A stretch of 64,000 nt of DNA from Diplolepis rosae (Eukaryota > Arthropoda > Insecta > Hymenoptera > Diplolepididae), in the NCBI GenBank assembly GCA_030998225.1, contig JAPYXD010000419.1, positions 1-64,000 of the forward strand, in the 5' to 3' direction. The notes beneath the pieces are model-generated. The model did no database searches. It was not told the DNA's origin and saw only the letters and a list, made by a program, of their open reading frames with translations. Positions 55,328-64,000 of the stretch are shown here, one piece after another (within the stretch, counting starts at the first letter, position 1; the number at the start of each line of letters is the position of its first letter). The translations under genes were made by a program, and so were the position numbers.

Positions 55328-57321
55328 AGTGGACAACCAGTACCTGGAGGATCACCATCTTCATGGACATCAACAAAATCCAGAACCCACTATCATCCTA
55401 TAAACACAATATGAACAGCTTAGCCGCACATTGCCAACCAGGATACGAGGAACACTGCCACCAAGTCATCGCCAATCATGCCCTTGCATCCAAGCTTAAT
55501 CTGGCCGAAGGGCTCCAAAGAGAACTTATGAGGGAAACAACCATGATGGAGCAGCGAGCCGAAAAACTCCTTCCCTCTCACCTACCAAAAGCAATGCGAA
55601 GACGACGAGCGACTCCACTACTAGGTTTCTTGGGTGGAATCATTGGACCTGTAGCCGGGCTCCTGACCTACGACGATGGTCAGATGATCGAGGCAAAAAT
55701 CGAAGAATTGAACGAAGCACAGACCAACATTTCGCACCTAGTAGGGCAACAGACCCACTTGGTCAGGTCCCAACTAGAAAGGATGCACAAACAAGCTCAA
55801 CAGCATCAGGAGAAGCTCGAATCACTCAAGAACGAACTCACCAATCTTAATCGGGAACTTGGTCAGGACACCAGGAAGATCACTGAGCTGAAATATACCG
55901 AATCCCTAACCCGAGTCCTGCGAACGAACGAAGCAGCTGTAGGGGAATATATAAGAGCAATCGAAAAAATTTTGAATGTCCTTCACGCCGCCAGACAAAA
56001 GCAGATGCATCCAGGACTATTGACTTCAAGGCAACTGGAATTAATCTACCGCGACATCCAGGATCATCGCCCAGAGATGGTCTTCCCAGTAACCGGACCT
56101 GCTGTAGACATCGAGGAGCTGACCAGCATATCCACCGTCACCCCCATATACAGAAGGGGAGTCCTTAAAATATTGCTGGATATACCGCTGTTGGGAAGAG
56201 CTAACTACCTGGTGTATCAACTACATCCACTTCCAGTGCCTCAAGCCATCTTAGGAAACAACTCTGGGAAGGTATATGTACTACCAAAATTCTCCCATAT
56301 CGCTGTAGAAGAATCACAGAGGACCTACGTCCTAATGAACCATCAAGATGTTGCTGCTTGTACTGAACTATCGTCTTGCAGAATTTGCAAGAGAAACCTA
56401 CCTATCAATGAGAATGGGAAGTTTAGAACCTGCGAGGCAGAGCTTCTGTTGAGTCCCTCATTATCCACCTTCCGAATTTGCGACGTCCAAATAACATACA
56501 AGGACCAACTCGACTGGAAATTATTAAGCACCCTGGGCGGATGGTTATACTCTCTCCAAGAACCAATTATTGCTACAATAGTTTGCCTTCACCAGAACAG
56601 CAACCAGACCGAACTAAGAGGAACAGGCATAGTTCAACTAGCTCCAGGATGCGACCTCCGAATAAAAGGGAGAATGCTGCCAGGCACGATAAATCAAAAG
56701 GGGCGGACCGAAATCATCTATACTCCGCCGCTTCACCTAAACCTCTCCGAATTGTCATCAGCTGTGCAGGAACTTCAAGGATACACACCTGTAGGTAAAT
56801 CAATGCCTGATCAGACGAAGGAAATCACGACCGAGGATAGAGCCTTTGAAGCCAGCGACAAGTCCTTGGAATACCTAGAACAACAGCTGTATGAGCTCAG
56901 CTTGGCCCGACGAGCAGGAAACAATCAAACAAAACTGATCCACGGGTCTTACCTAGGCCTAGGAATCATATCTACCGGACTGCTGATATACCTTATCTAT
57001 ACCAGAATACTGAAAAAGTTTATTGCCTGCCATCCACGACTCTCACCAAGAATGAAAGCTGATCAAGATGTCAACTTTAGTACCATCAAAGGAAAACAGC
57101 AGAACATCCCCACGACGGCAGAGAACAATCAGACGATCAGCCCCAGTCTTGCATCTGTCGACGAGAAGTTACAAAGGAGGGATTCCGGAAATTCTACAAC
57201 ACAGACATCCAAAGCCTCGACTGACCTGATCAGTGCTGCCATGCCTTCAGTGACGCCGAGGGAGAAATCATCCATGACTGCGGTAGTCCAACTACCACCC
57301 CAAAAACTTCAGCCGGCTTAA
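55300..57321 (+). CDS. env: Envelope fusion glycoprotein
   Basis: 673 codons, but the ATG at 55300 is probably not the native start (see leader ORF at 55109). The protein would insert in the host membrane and mediate fusion. Visible features: a furin-type site MRRRR (residues 99-103), directly followed by a Gly/Leu-rich fusion peptide (TPLLGFLGGIIGPVAGLL, 105-122), a long heptad-rich coiled coil (about 128-195), a Cys-containing ectodomain with CRICKRN (about 364-370), and a TM anchor (LGLGIISTGLLIYLIY, about 553-568) with a cytoplasmic tail of about 105 residues. Cleavage site, fusion peptide and coiled coil in this order match errantivirus Env and the related baculovirus F type. The tail is Ser/Thr-rich. 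The ORF ends 2.7 kb before the 3' LTR. Confidence 0.93.
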   Translation: MYYEYLGTIKWTTSTWRITIFMDINKIQNPLSSYKHNMNSLAAHCQPGYEEHCHQVIANHALASKLNLAEGLQRELMRETTMMEQRAEKLLPSHLPKAMRRRRATPLLGFLGGIIGPVAGLLTYDDGQMIEAKIEELNEAQTNISHLVGQQTHLVRSQLERMHKQAQQHQEKLESLKNELTNLNRELGQDTRKITELKYTESLTRVLRTNEAAVGEYIRAIEKILNVLHAARQKQMHPGLLTSRQLELIYRDIQDHRPEMVFPVTGPAVDIEELTSISTVTPIYRRGVLKILLDIPLLGRANYLVYQLHPLPVPQAILGNNSGKVYVLPKFSHIAVEESQRTYVLMNHQDVAACTELSSCRICKRNLPINENGKFRTCEAELLLSPSLSTFRICDVQITYKDQLDWKLLSTLGGWLYSLQEPIIATIVCLHQNSNQTELRGTGIVQLAPGCDLRIKGRMLPGTINQKGRTEIIYTPPLHLNLSELSSAVQELQGYTPVGKSMPDQTKEITTEDRAFEASDKSLEYLEQQLYELSLARRAGNNQTKLIHGSYLGLGIISTGLLIYLIYTRILKKFIACHPRLSPRMKADQDVNFSTIKGKQQNIPTTAENNQTISPSLASVDEKLQRRDSGNSTTQTSKASTDLISAAMPSVTPREKSSMTAVVQLPPQKLQPA

Positions 57322-57767
57322 CTTGCGCAAGGAATAATAGACATATTTCAGACTACTAAGAACTAAGTATTGGGAACTATCGCTCCTTCTTCCAGCGCTG
57401 CTTATCTCAACCTCACCTTTCCCTGACCATCACAGGTTGAATGCCTGAAACTCCAAACCCTAGCATCCCAATTCACCTTACTTATCCTACTTATTACGAT
57501 TATTATCCATTCCGTTTTTTTTTATTATTATTTTTTCTTATCTACTTATCACCCTATTTACCTTATTGATATAATTATTATAATGGGTATCAAGTTGTAT
57601 CTAGGTATTATAAAGGAAGGGAAGCCAATTGATTGTTGGACTACAGTCAACTTTGTTCAATCGAAATATCGTGCAAATTAGATTTAACGATTTTATTCAT
57701 AGACTGGCCTCGCGTATAAATGCAATCTGTGTATTTATAATATCATTGCTACAACTATTATTATTAT
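57322..57767. other. Env 3' flank, no ORF
   Basis: T-rich untranslated DNA between env and the end of the antisense gene. Nothing else is recognised. Confidence 0.6.
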
Positions 57768-57773
57768 TTTATT
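57768..57773 (-). terminator. Polyadenylation signal of the antisense gene
   Basis: AATAAA on the minus strand, about 125 bases downstream of the antisense stop codon. The expected cleavage site lies before env is reached (the env stop is at 57321), so the convergent genes would not overlap. Confidence 0.6.
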
Positions 57774-57895
57774 TTCTTTTTTCTTTTTTTCTCTTCTTTC
57801 CTTTTTTCTCTTTCTCTCTTTCTCTAACATTGTGACCCAGCAATACTCGGGTTGGCGCAGGAAGTTGAAGTTAGTAGCAACCCGCTCCTTATTGG

Positions 57896-59460
57896 CTAAC
57901 GCCAACTCTCCCAATGCTGCTCCAGACCAACTGCATAACGCTGGAAATTATTAATCATGAGAATTGTTTTTCTCTCTCGTTGTAACACTACCTCAAGGAA
58001 GGAAGAAGAGTATCACTTACCAGCTCCCAGTTATACGAGACACGCGGTTCGTCGGGGCCCAGAAAGTAATGGCGCTGGACCCACACCAAGGTGTAGGCCT
58101 TATTACGAGGTTGATACCCAGTGCGCGGAGGGATACCAGGAAGGTCCTTGAAGATACTAAAGAAAAGAAGAAAGAGGAAAAAAAAAAGGGAGGGGGATGA
58201 ATATGTGCACGTATGTATGTGATTTCTCACGCGAACAGCCATGGTTGCGCGTTAACACATCTAAGTGATTATATGTTGCTATACTAGTATAATGACAGGA
58301 AAGGCAACTAACCACGTCGAAATCGGAGGACTGGAGCGACCCGCCCCTTGCCACATCTCCATGCTCGACACCTCCAAGTCCGCCACCATAGGATGACGAT
58401 AAGGATACTAGAAAGAAAAAGAAGGGGGGGGGGGCATCAATTAAGGATATATATATGCGTAGAGAGAATCAAACTAAGATCTTCTAAGGGAAAAGAGCGT
58501 AAAAGTAAATATTCGGCAACATGCATCACAACAACGAATAAGCAACATGAAGACGGAGTACCTACCTTGGCCCAATACCCTCTACAAAAGTAGGCGCCCT
58601 CTGACTCCATCCAGGTGTATTCCTGGATCCATCTCGACCTAAGGAAGGGCTTTGGCGGAGCCAGGTGTCGGAGACGACCCTCATATCCCCAAGGTGCGGT
58701 AAAAAGAGGTCGCGCCGGCGCCAACGACCAATCGCCAAAGATTATCATAAATCTGAAACAAACAAACAGACGTTCTAAACTCGGTTGCTTTAGGTTACAA
58801 ATATAATTCACAGGTAGCCAAACATTGGGAAAGAGAACTGTATCCCTTAGATGCAGTCGCCACAAACCTCAGTACCATCTCGCAAAAAAAAAAAAAATAA
58901 AAAAAATAATAATAATAATATTTTTGATTTTTGGAAAATAAAAAGTTAAGGGTGGCGGTTCCCCTCCACAGGGGAGGATAATATAAACGGAAAATGAAAA
59001 GGAAGACAATTATAAAAAAAAATATAAAAAAGCAATAGAAAAATATACCATTTACAAGGTAAACTCCAGTTTGCTAAAACGGTATTCTTTCAAGTTATGA
59101 ATAAATCTCCGTTTGTATATATATGTCTAGATTTTCATCAATCTGTTTTGCATAATTCCACACTGTTTAAAAGATTTTATTCACGTCAAAAGAAAGAGGC
59201 TGAATGTGTCAATTTGGAAAGAATAAATAGAATTTTTCTATCAAAATGCACAGTTAAATATAGCAAAAAGGGGAAAAATAGTAATGCAGGACTCACCCAT
59301 CTCTTGGTGATCCTCCCAGGGAGGCGGCCTTCTGATGAGCCAGGACTAGGGGCAGAAGACTGGAGGGTGGTGGTTTCCTGAGCCTCCGGACTTCACCCTC
59401 CAACGATTGGTCGACCTTCCCCAACAGGCCTTGCAACAATGCAACCTTAGAAGTCGACAT
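57896..59460 (-). CDS. Antisense five-exon gene inside the provirus, 208-residue unknown protein
   Basis: Minus-strand exons: 59460-59297 (164 nt, from ATG), 58752-58566 (187), 58407-58313 (95), 58156-58021 (136), 57940-57896 (45, with TAG). They total 627 nt. Introns are 544, 158, 156 and 80 bp, all GT-AG. Donors are GTGAGT, GTAGGT, GTTAGT, GTAAGT. Acceptors are TTTCAG, TTCTAG, TTTTAG, TTCCAG, three with clear pyrimidine tracts. Phases are 2, 0, 2, 0 and agree at all four junctions, which is improbable by chance. The product has a Leu-rich helical N-terminus (VALLQGLLGKVDQSLEGEV), then Trp/Arg/Pro-rich segments (WGYEGRLRHLAPPKPF; WIQEYTWMESEGAYFC; TLVWVQRHYFLGPDEP) and ends HWESWR. No signal peptide or TM segment. 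No family is recognised. Sense-strand purine tracts at 58160-58200 and 58411-58434 are its intronic pyrimidine tracts. Further 5' exons cannot be excluded. Confidence 0.75.
58957..58980. other. GC hairpin in intron 1 of the antisense gene
   Basis: CCCCTCCACAGGGG can fold as a five-base stem within otherwise AT-rich intronic DNA. The significance is unknown. Confidence 0.35.
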
Positions 59461-60003
59461 CCCGTTTCCTCTTTTTCGCTGATGTTCTGTTTTCACTCCT
59501 CTTCTCACCAATTTTTCACAACTTAGCCCGCACTGAAACTCCTGGTTAGCCACTGCACACTGGTCTCACTACCGCGACGCGCGAATGACTCGGATCAACG
59601 ATTAAAATTGTAATGAACGACTGACGAAAAGTGGGTGGTCAAGAGCAGCATACCTTATGGGACTTCAGCCTCTCTTATAATTATGATGAGGGGGGGGGGG
59701 GGGAGCTGCTCACTCCAGCTTCCTGCCTATATCATTTCTGAGAAGTCCAATGCGATAGGAAGCAAACGACAAAATATGTCTTCACGGCACCATACGTGTA
59801 GAACAAATATTTTTAAAAATAAGACCATTGCAAGGGAAGTCTTTTTTTTTCTTTTCTCTTCTCTCTCCTCTCTTTCCTAAATAGATATAAAGAAAAGGTA
59901 CGGACGCACGATGCCACCTGAAAGCATGGAATGAATGCAGTTATGCTTGACTCGAACCACCCTAGTTTGTCGGGGACGAAAACATAAAAATTCCGGTGTG
60001 GTT
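59461..60003. other. Region between antisense ATG and 3' LTR
   Basis: It contains the presumed 5' leader/promoter of the antisense gene and a 14-base G run at 59690-59703 within a purine stretch. Immediately before the 3' LTR the sequence is CCGGTGTGGTT, not the purine tract expected for plus-strand priming. No ORF is recognised. Confidence 0.5.
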
Positions 60004-62166
60004 TGTTACGTGCGAGTCTATAAAATAAAATCTTTTTGCTGAACTAATGTCGGTATAAAATATTATACTCAATGCTGACATTAGTTCATGAGTTACAATG
60101 AAGCAAGTCTACGCTTGAATCGCTCGTAACCTGAGCCTTCCTGATAACCACCGCGACTCAACATTTCTGGGGTGGCGAGTTGGTTCGAGGCAAATGCGAG
60201 TGAAGAATGGGAGAGAGCAAAGTGTAAGAATGAGAGAGCGCGGGAAAGGTAGAAGTAGATCGAGATGCTATGTAACACGCTCGTCCCACCGCTACAAATA
60301 AGAGTAAGGAGAAGCGATTAAAAATAATGTACGACTCGAAAGAAGTTTTCATGAGCGTCAAAATCCCAATTTATAAATTCCAGGACGATCAGTTATCCTC
60401 ATTCAAAACCTATGTAGCCATGTACGAGAGGCTTTTCGATATGGGTTCTGAATGGGATAACTTTTGCGAATCTAACTATGTTGCACGCATTGAAATTAAT
60501 GTGACATGCACGTGTGTATATATGTACATACATATGCATATATGTATGTGTACTGCATGCCTACCACACGAAAATCATCTCATGAATAAAAAAGAATGAA
60601 CAAATAGGGAAGATGAAAGAAATGGAAAAGAGATGTAAGGAATAGAATAGGAAAAAGGAGAACGAAAGAGAGAAGAGGGAGAGAGAGAGAGCTATCTCCC
60701 TGCAGCTCAAGCTAGCATCTCGCGTTAAAGCCATCTTTCTGCTTTTGCTTGCTTCCATCTTTCTGCTTTTGCTTGCTTCCATCTTTCGTCCGCCCAGGCA
60801 CGCACCAAAGAAGGCAGATATATGCATATATTTTACCCGATTCTATGACTGCCACGATCCGACTCTGCGCTCAGCGTAAGGTCCAGCACACACCTACCCC
60901 TTCCCGTACCCCGCACCCATCCAAGCCTAAATGCTTGCCGACTGACCTACCATAACAAAAGCCACGTGCTTTTAAGACATCAAATAAAATCCTCTGAACA
61001 ATGGAATTGTTTCAGTAACAATTTTCCTAATAACAATTAAAATTCAGACAAACTATAATATTTCAATCCAACCTGAATTAGGAGAAACTAAAAATCGTTT
61101 CTAAAATAATTAATGGATATGAATCGAATGATAGTTGCGAGCCACTTCCTTTTGCTAAGATAGCAAGGATGAAGGTATCCAATAACACCTATGGGTCAGC
61201 AAAAGTCGGATTACTAAAATTCAGCATTCACATAGTTTCCCACGTACCCCTGCCACATTTATTTCATCCAATCCAAAACTCCTTAGCAAACAAAAATCCC
61301 TACCATGCTCACCGGGCGATGAGCTTAAGAGTTGGATCTAAACCAGGCAATTACGCAGTCTTCTAAGTGTCTTGATTAGATCTTGACCTTAGAATAATAA
61401 AGAAAATACTTTTCTTTTATCATGCCCGTCTGCGGTCTAGATCGACAGTTCCTTCGCGATTCGTTAGTCGAGTAAAATCGTAAAATTTTTATCTAACGAG
61501 TATTTATTTATTTTTGGAATCGTGTCGGGCGGACGAAAAAACCCAAAAGTCTTCATCTAGACGGAAGCAAATTTATACTTGAATATATTCAAGTATATTT
61601 CAATCTTCGGCGGGCTAATTTAAAGTCCAAAATTCCTATTTGAAGGAACGACAAAAGTAGGTGGCGAAACGGTAATTTCTTTGGTGTGCGCATATTGTGC
61701 GCGACCGACCAATAAGACTCAAGTTGTGATTTCTTCGCAACAACAGGAAACCACTGCCCGGTCTAGGACGAATAAGGAGCCCAGGGGTAAACCTCTCTCT
61801 CTCTCTCTCCTAGTACTGGTAGAATTAGGAAAAACTCGATGTAAGGTATTGTTCTAATTATATGTATGTGTGTACCCCACATTTAATTTTTTTTTTCACC
61901 TGTTTGGAAAAAATAAAAATTGGTAATTTTTGAACTTATCCTTTCATTCAGCTTTATTTTCAAGAAAAAGGGGGTTTTCTTGTGCAAAGGGTATAGCCTC
62001 CTCAGTCAGAGGAGAGGGCAAATACGATCCCAGATTAAAAACAAATTTTGGTTTACTAAATTTTTTAAATTTCCTAAGCTCAGAGTTTGGCAGTTTGGAG
62101 CCTCAAGCGGGCGAGTAATCGAACTTAATATTTCATTGTATTGGGTTTAGTTATTCGTACGTAACA
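60004..62166 (+). repeat. 3' LTR
   Basis: 2163 bp, the same ends as the 5' LTR. The 6-bp length difference is fully explained by one A-run (-1), a CT repeat (+4), an A-run (+1) and a T-run (+2). It would provide the polyadenylation site of the genomic RNA and, read backwards, could also promote the antisense gene. Confidence 0.97.
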
Positions 62167-62170
62167 GTTG
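62167..62170. other. Target-site duplication GTTG, right copy
   Basis: Matches 43177-43180 on the other side of the provirus. Confidence 0.88.
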
Positions 62171-62323
62171 AGCATCATTAAACGTGGAATTTAATAAGCT
62201 TTCCAACTATATTTTTAAAAATGCCCTATCTCTTTTTTTCACCGAGATATCGTGGTTCAAAGTCAGCAGTGATTTTTAATAGCGATGACAAGCACCGTGC
62301 GCACAATTTCTGACGATAGTGTA
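62167..62323 (+). repeat. Foldback family B arm, part downstream of the provirus
   Basis: Continues the arm interrupted at 43180 and matches 21838-21993. It ends GATAGTGTA at about 62323. Confidence 0.9.
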
Positions 62324-62493
62324 TGAAAAAAGTTATTACACAAAATTATTTTCTACATAAAGATCTACAAATTTGAATTGCTACATTTTTTCATAAGATG
62401 TATATTTTTCTTTTTAATTTAAAAAAACTATTGAAAATCCAAACTTCAATTATTTTTAACAATAATATGCGCACAATTTCTGACGATAGTGTA
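62324..62493. repeat. Inserted AT-rich repeat flanked by a 25-base direct repeat
   Basis: 62326-62469 matches 8275-8432. It is bounded by two copies of GCGCACAATTTCTGACGATAGTGTA (about 62299-62323 and 62469-62493), which is the end of the foldback arm. Confidence 0.75.
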
Positions 62494-62510
62494 TTTCTGC
62501 AAGTTCGTCT

Positions 62511-62675
62511 TCATATATTTGTTTTTTTAGTTTTTTGTGCTTCCAAAATTTCGCTTAAATGAGCTACGTTGTTTGGTACGTCCACTGGATTCAAATTTCT
62601 TGGTTTGAAAGGTTTTACCTCATTATTAGAGTTTACTTGTTTATCACTTGTAAACATTTTTTCTTGAGAAGTCAT
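62511..62675 (-). other. Small unassigned minus-strand ORF
   Basis: A 54-codon frame starts MTSQEKMF and is Asn/Lys-rich with PRNLNPVDVPNN. It lies just downstream (minus strand) of the RNase H fragment. Unrecognised; probably part of the same retroelement relic. Confidence 0.25.
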
Positions 62676-62705
62676 AAAAGTATCGTTGTCACCAACTTGT
62701 AAATG

Positions 62706-62815
62706 TTATGATTCCTCTTTTTTATCATCAATATGGTTTCTTGAGAGAACTAGAGATTTGTGATCAGTCACTAGAGTAAATTTTCTTCCATACAAATGAG
62801 GACCCAGAGCTGTAC
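62706..62815 (-). pseudogene. Gypsy RNase H fragment
   Basis: The minus-strand frame reads GPHLYGRKFTLVTDHKSLV, the conserved end of Gypsy-type RNase H (L-Y-G-R-x-F-x-x-x-T-D-H-x-x-L). The upstream part is replaced by the GC-rich block starting near 62811, so the relic is cut by the next element. Confidence 0.8.
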
Positions 62816-63096
62816 CAATACGCTCGGGCACGACAAAGCTGGAAGCTTGCGTGCTTTCAGGACCCGGCATAGAGGCGCGCGTGTACTGGAGGAACCCGTG
62901 GCGCGCCGCTCCAACGCTTGGCACACGAACAGCCGACGAAGAAAAGGTGGTTCACGTGCATCACAACACCGACGACCCAGGCCCTTGGGTGCGACGACGC
63001 ACACGACCGGCACTGCTCCATAGGCGGCCCACCGACACCAGCCATCCCCAGGCGGGATAATACCTAGTGCTTCATCTTTCACCCTTTTCTAAAACA
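62811..63096 (+). repeat. Possible 5' LTR of a second element
   Basis: The block starts TG (62811), where the RNase H relic breaks off, and ends AAAACA at 63096, 3 bases before a primer-site match. It is GC-rich. The 3' partner is outside the window, so this is tentative. ORFs on both strands are composition effects. Confidence 0.4.
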
Positions 63097-63099
63097 ATT

Positions 63100-63111
63100 T
63101 GGCGCCCAACG
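63100..63111 (+). promoter_or_regulatory. tRNA-Lys-type primer-binding site
   Basis: TGGCGCCCAACG matches the well-known start of the tRNA-Lys primer-binding site used by many retroelements. It differs from the tRNA-Leu site of the main provirus. Confidence 0.65.
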
Positions 63112-63194
63112 TAAAGGCCCTCTCTATTTTTATCATATATATATATAAAGTAGAGAGTAAAGAAATTGGATTATTTCTTTCGAACTCTGAAATA

Positions 63195-63975
63195 ATGAAT
63201 CTTCAAAGAACACCAACAATGAAACTACGGAGTCGAGACATTCCAGAAGACGAAACTAGAGGCGAACCAAGCAATGTAGCTGGAGAAAAAACTTCATTCC
63301 AAAACGAAAAAAATACGGAAATAAGCTCAATGAATATAGCCACAACCAACGTCGTATACACAAGCAGGACACCAAGAATGACAGCTGAAGTCACCTCAAC
63401 AATGGCAAACCTAGTCCTCCCAGGGTCGCCTTGCCACTGCCAAGTCTCGAACATACCTTACGAAGCAACCTGTGTTAACGACCGGGCAACGACCAATCAA
63501 TTCAATCTGGTTCCACACAGTGATAGAAGAGACAATGGACACGAAGTAGACCAAGCCAGCATGATAACTGGAACGGCATTTTTTCCAATCAGTGAACATC
63601 TCTCGGCAGCACAAAATCTGCGGCATAGAACGACTTATAACTTCACACCACCGAACTCAGAACTTCATCAAAACCAATCACCTTTCACAGCTAGGGCTAA
63701 CAATCAACAAGGATCATACGACACCAGGCAAACTACTCAGGAACCAGAAATGTGGGAAAGAGAAAACAACGCACCACCTTTTCCCTCGTGGAATGACTTT
63801 TTACAAAATATTTCCGCCCCCCCTACCACCAATGCCTGAGTATAGCGGCAGAGATTACGAAGACCCAAGACGCTTTCTGAATGAGATGACCACATATTTA
63901 CGGGTCACTAACCGACATTCAGAATATTGGCTTCGAGTGACAACACAGGCACTAAGAGGAGAAGCAGAAAAATGA
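63195..63975 (+). pseudogene. gag: gag of a second LTR retroelement, broken
   Basis: The ORF listed from 63099 would include the primer site, so the likely start is the ATG at 63195 (NLQRTPTMKLRSRDIPEDE). The first part is polar and low in motifs, and ends at 63839 after WNDFLQNI. In the next frame the sequence continues with PPMPEYSGRDYEDPRRFLNE and WLRVTTQALRGEAEK, a normal Gypsy capsid start (P-x-Y/F-S/D-G-x-D-x-E-D-P-x-x-F-L). So a frameshift lies near 63800-63825, and a TGA stops it at 63975. The rest lies beyond the window. Confidence 0.75.
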
Positions 63976-64000
63976 TGGGACGCATACAAAGGACTACAAT

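Larger units (their letters stand above)
43181..62166 (+). mobile_element. Complete LTR provirus, errantivirus-like Ty3/Gypsy
   Basis: About 18,986 bp bounded by two nearly identical LTRs that begin TGTTACG and end CGTAACA, with a 4-bp target duplication. The order is 5' LTR, tRNA-Leu primer site, 2.5-kb leader, gag, pol (protease, RT, RNase H, linker, second RNase H, integrase), env, 2.7-kb 3' region with an antisense spliced gene, 3' LTR. Gag-pol-env content and a furin-cleaved fusion Env place it with insect errantivirus-type endogenous retroviruses. LTR length, total length, leader ORFs, dual RNase H and the antisense gene set it apart from textbook members. Single-base frame breaks occur in integrase and near the env start. 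The LTRs show it inserted very recently. Confidence 0.95.

Noticed and set aside
58411..58434. Purine tract as a polypurine primer site
   Set aside because: It is 1.6 kb from the LTR and is better explained as the pyrimidine tract before exon 3 of the antisense gene.
63099..63194. Gag start at 63099
   Set aside because: The frame would include the primer-binding site at 63100-63111, so a downstream start is more sensible.

Overview
This window looks like a nuclear segment of an insect genome, perhaps hymenopteran. It is AT-rich, has long introns, and is almost entirely repeats: mariner, hAT, R1-like and R4-like elements, several Ty3/Gypsy relics, and large foldback elements. Only one short stretch looks like ordinary host coding sequence: an exon at 23788-23949 (minus) of a DUF1295/steroid-reductase-like membrane protein. 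No rRNA, tRNA or CRISPR was seen. The species call is an inference from element content only.

Layout: 1-2416 is a 111-bp satellite arranged as a giant inverted repeat. 2676-4190 is a foldback element. 4.2-12.3 kb is mostly anonymous AT-rich DNA with a Mutator-like transposase tail and a deleted mariner. 12.4-15.1 kb is a GC-rich R1-like LINE relic. 15.1-16.4 kb is a minus-strand env relic. 17.0-18.0 kb is a minus-strand Gypsy RT relic. 18.9-19.8 kb is an R4-like RT relic. 20.7-22.0, 27.2-28.7 and 28.95-30.86 kb are further foldbacks. 24.8-25.75 kb is a hAT relic. 31.1-32.4 kb is a gag-protease relic. 34.1-40.3 kb holds a decayed minus-strand Gypsy element with a possible captured glycoprotein fragment, a second mariner and a TTAA-flanked MITE. 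41.7-43.0 kb is a GC-rich island.

The centrepiece is a very young, about 19-kb, retrovirus-like Ty3/Gypsy (errantivirus-type) provirus at 43181-62166. Its 2.16-kb LTRs differ by about one substitution plus short indels. It has a GTTG target duplication, and the empty site is recognisable because it landed in a copy of the 20.7-kb foldback family. Its order is 5' LTR, tRNA-Leu primer site, 2.5-kb leader with hairpin repeats and two small ORFs, gag, pol, env, an unusual 2.7-kb 3' region, 3' LTR. Gag has PPxY late-domain motifs. Pol has protease, RT, Gypsy RNase H, a long linker with an AT-hook, a second RNase H that looks like captured cellular RNase H1, and integrase. Env has a furin-type site, fusion peptide and TM anchor. 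Single-base frame breaks interrupt integrase and the env leader.

The most surprising object is on the opposite strand of the 3' region. Five exons between 59460 and 57896 have GT-AG introns, polypyrimidine tracts, fully compatible phases at all four junctions, a stop and an AATAAA. They would encode a 208-residue unknown protein. Introns in an antisense gene survive retrotransposition because the genomic RNA is sense, so this can be genuine cargo of the element. Together with the dual RNase H, this makes the provirus the candidate undescribed system.

At the right edge, a further LTR element begins near 63.1 kb with a tRNA-Lys-type primer site and a broken gag.
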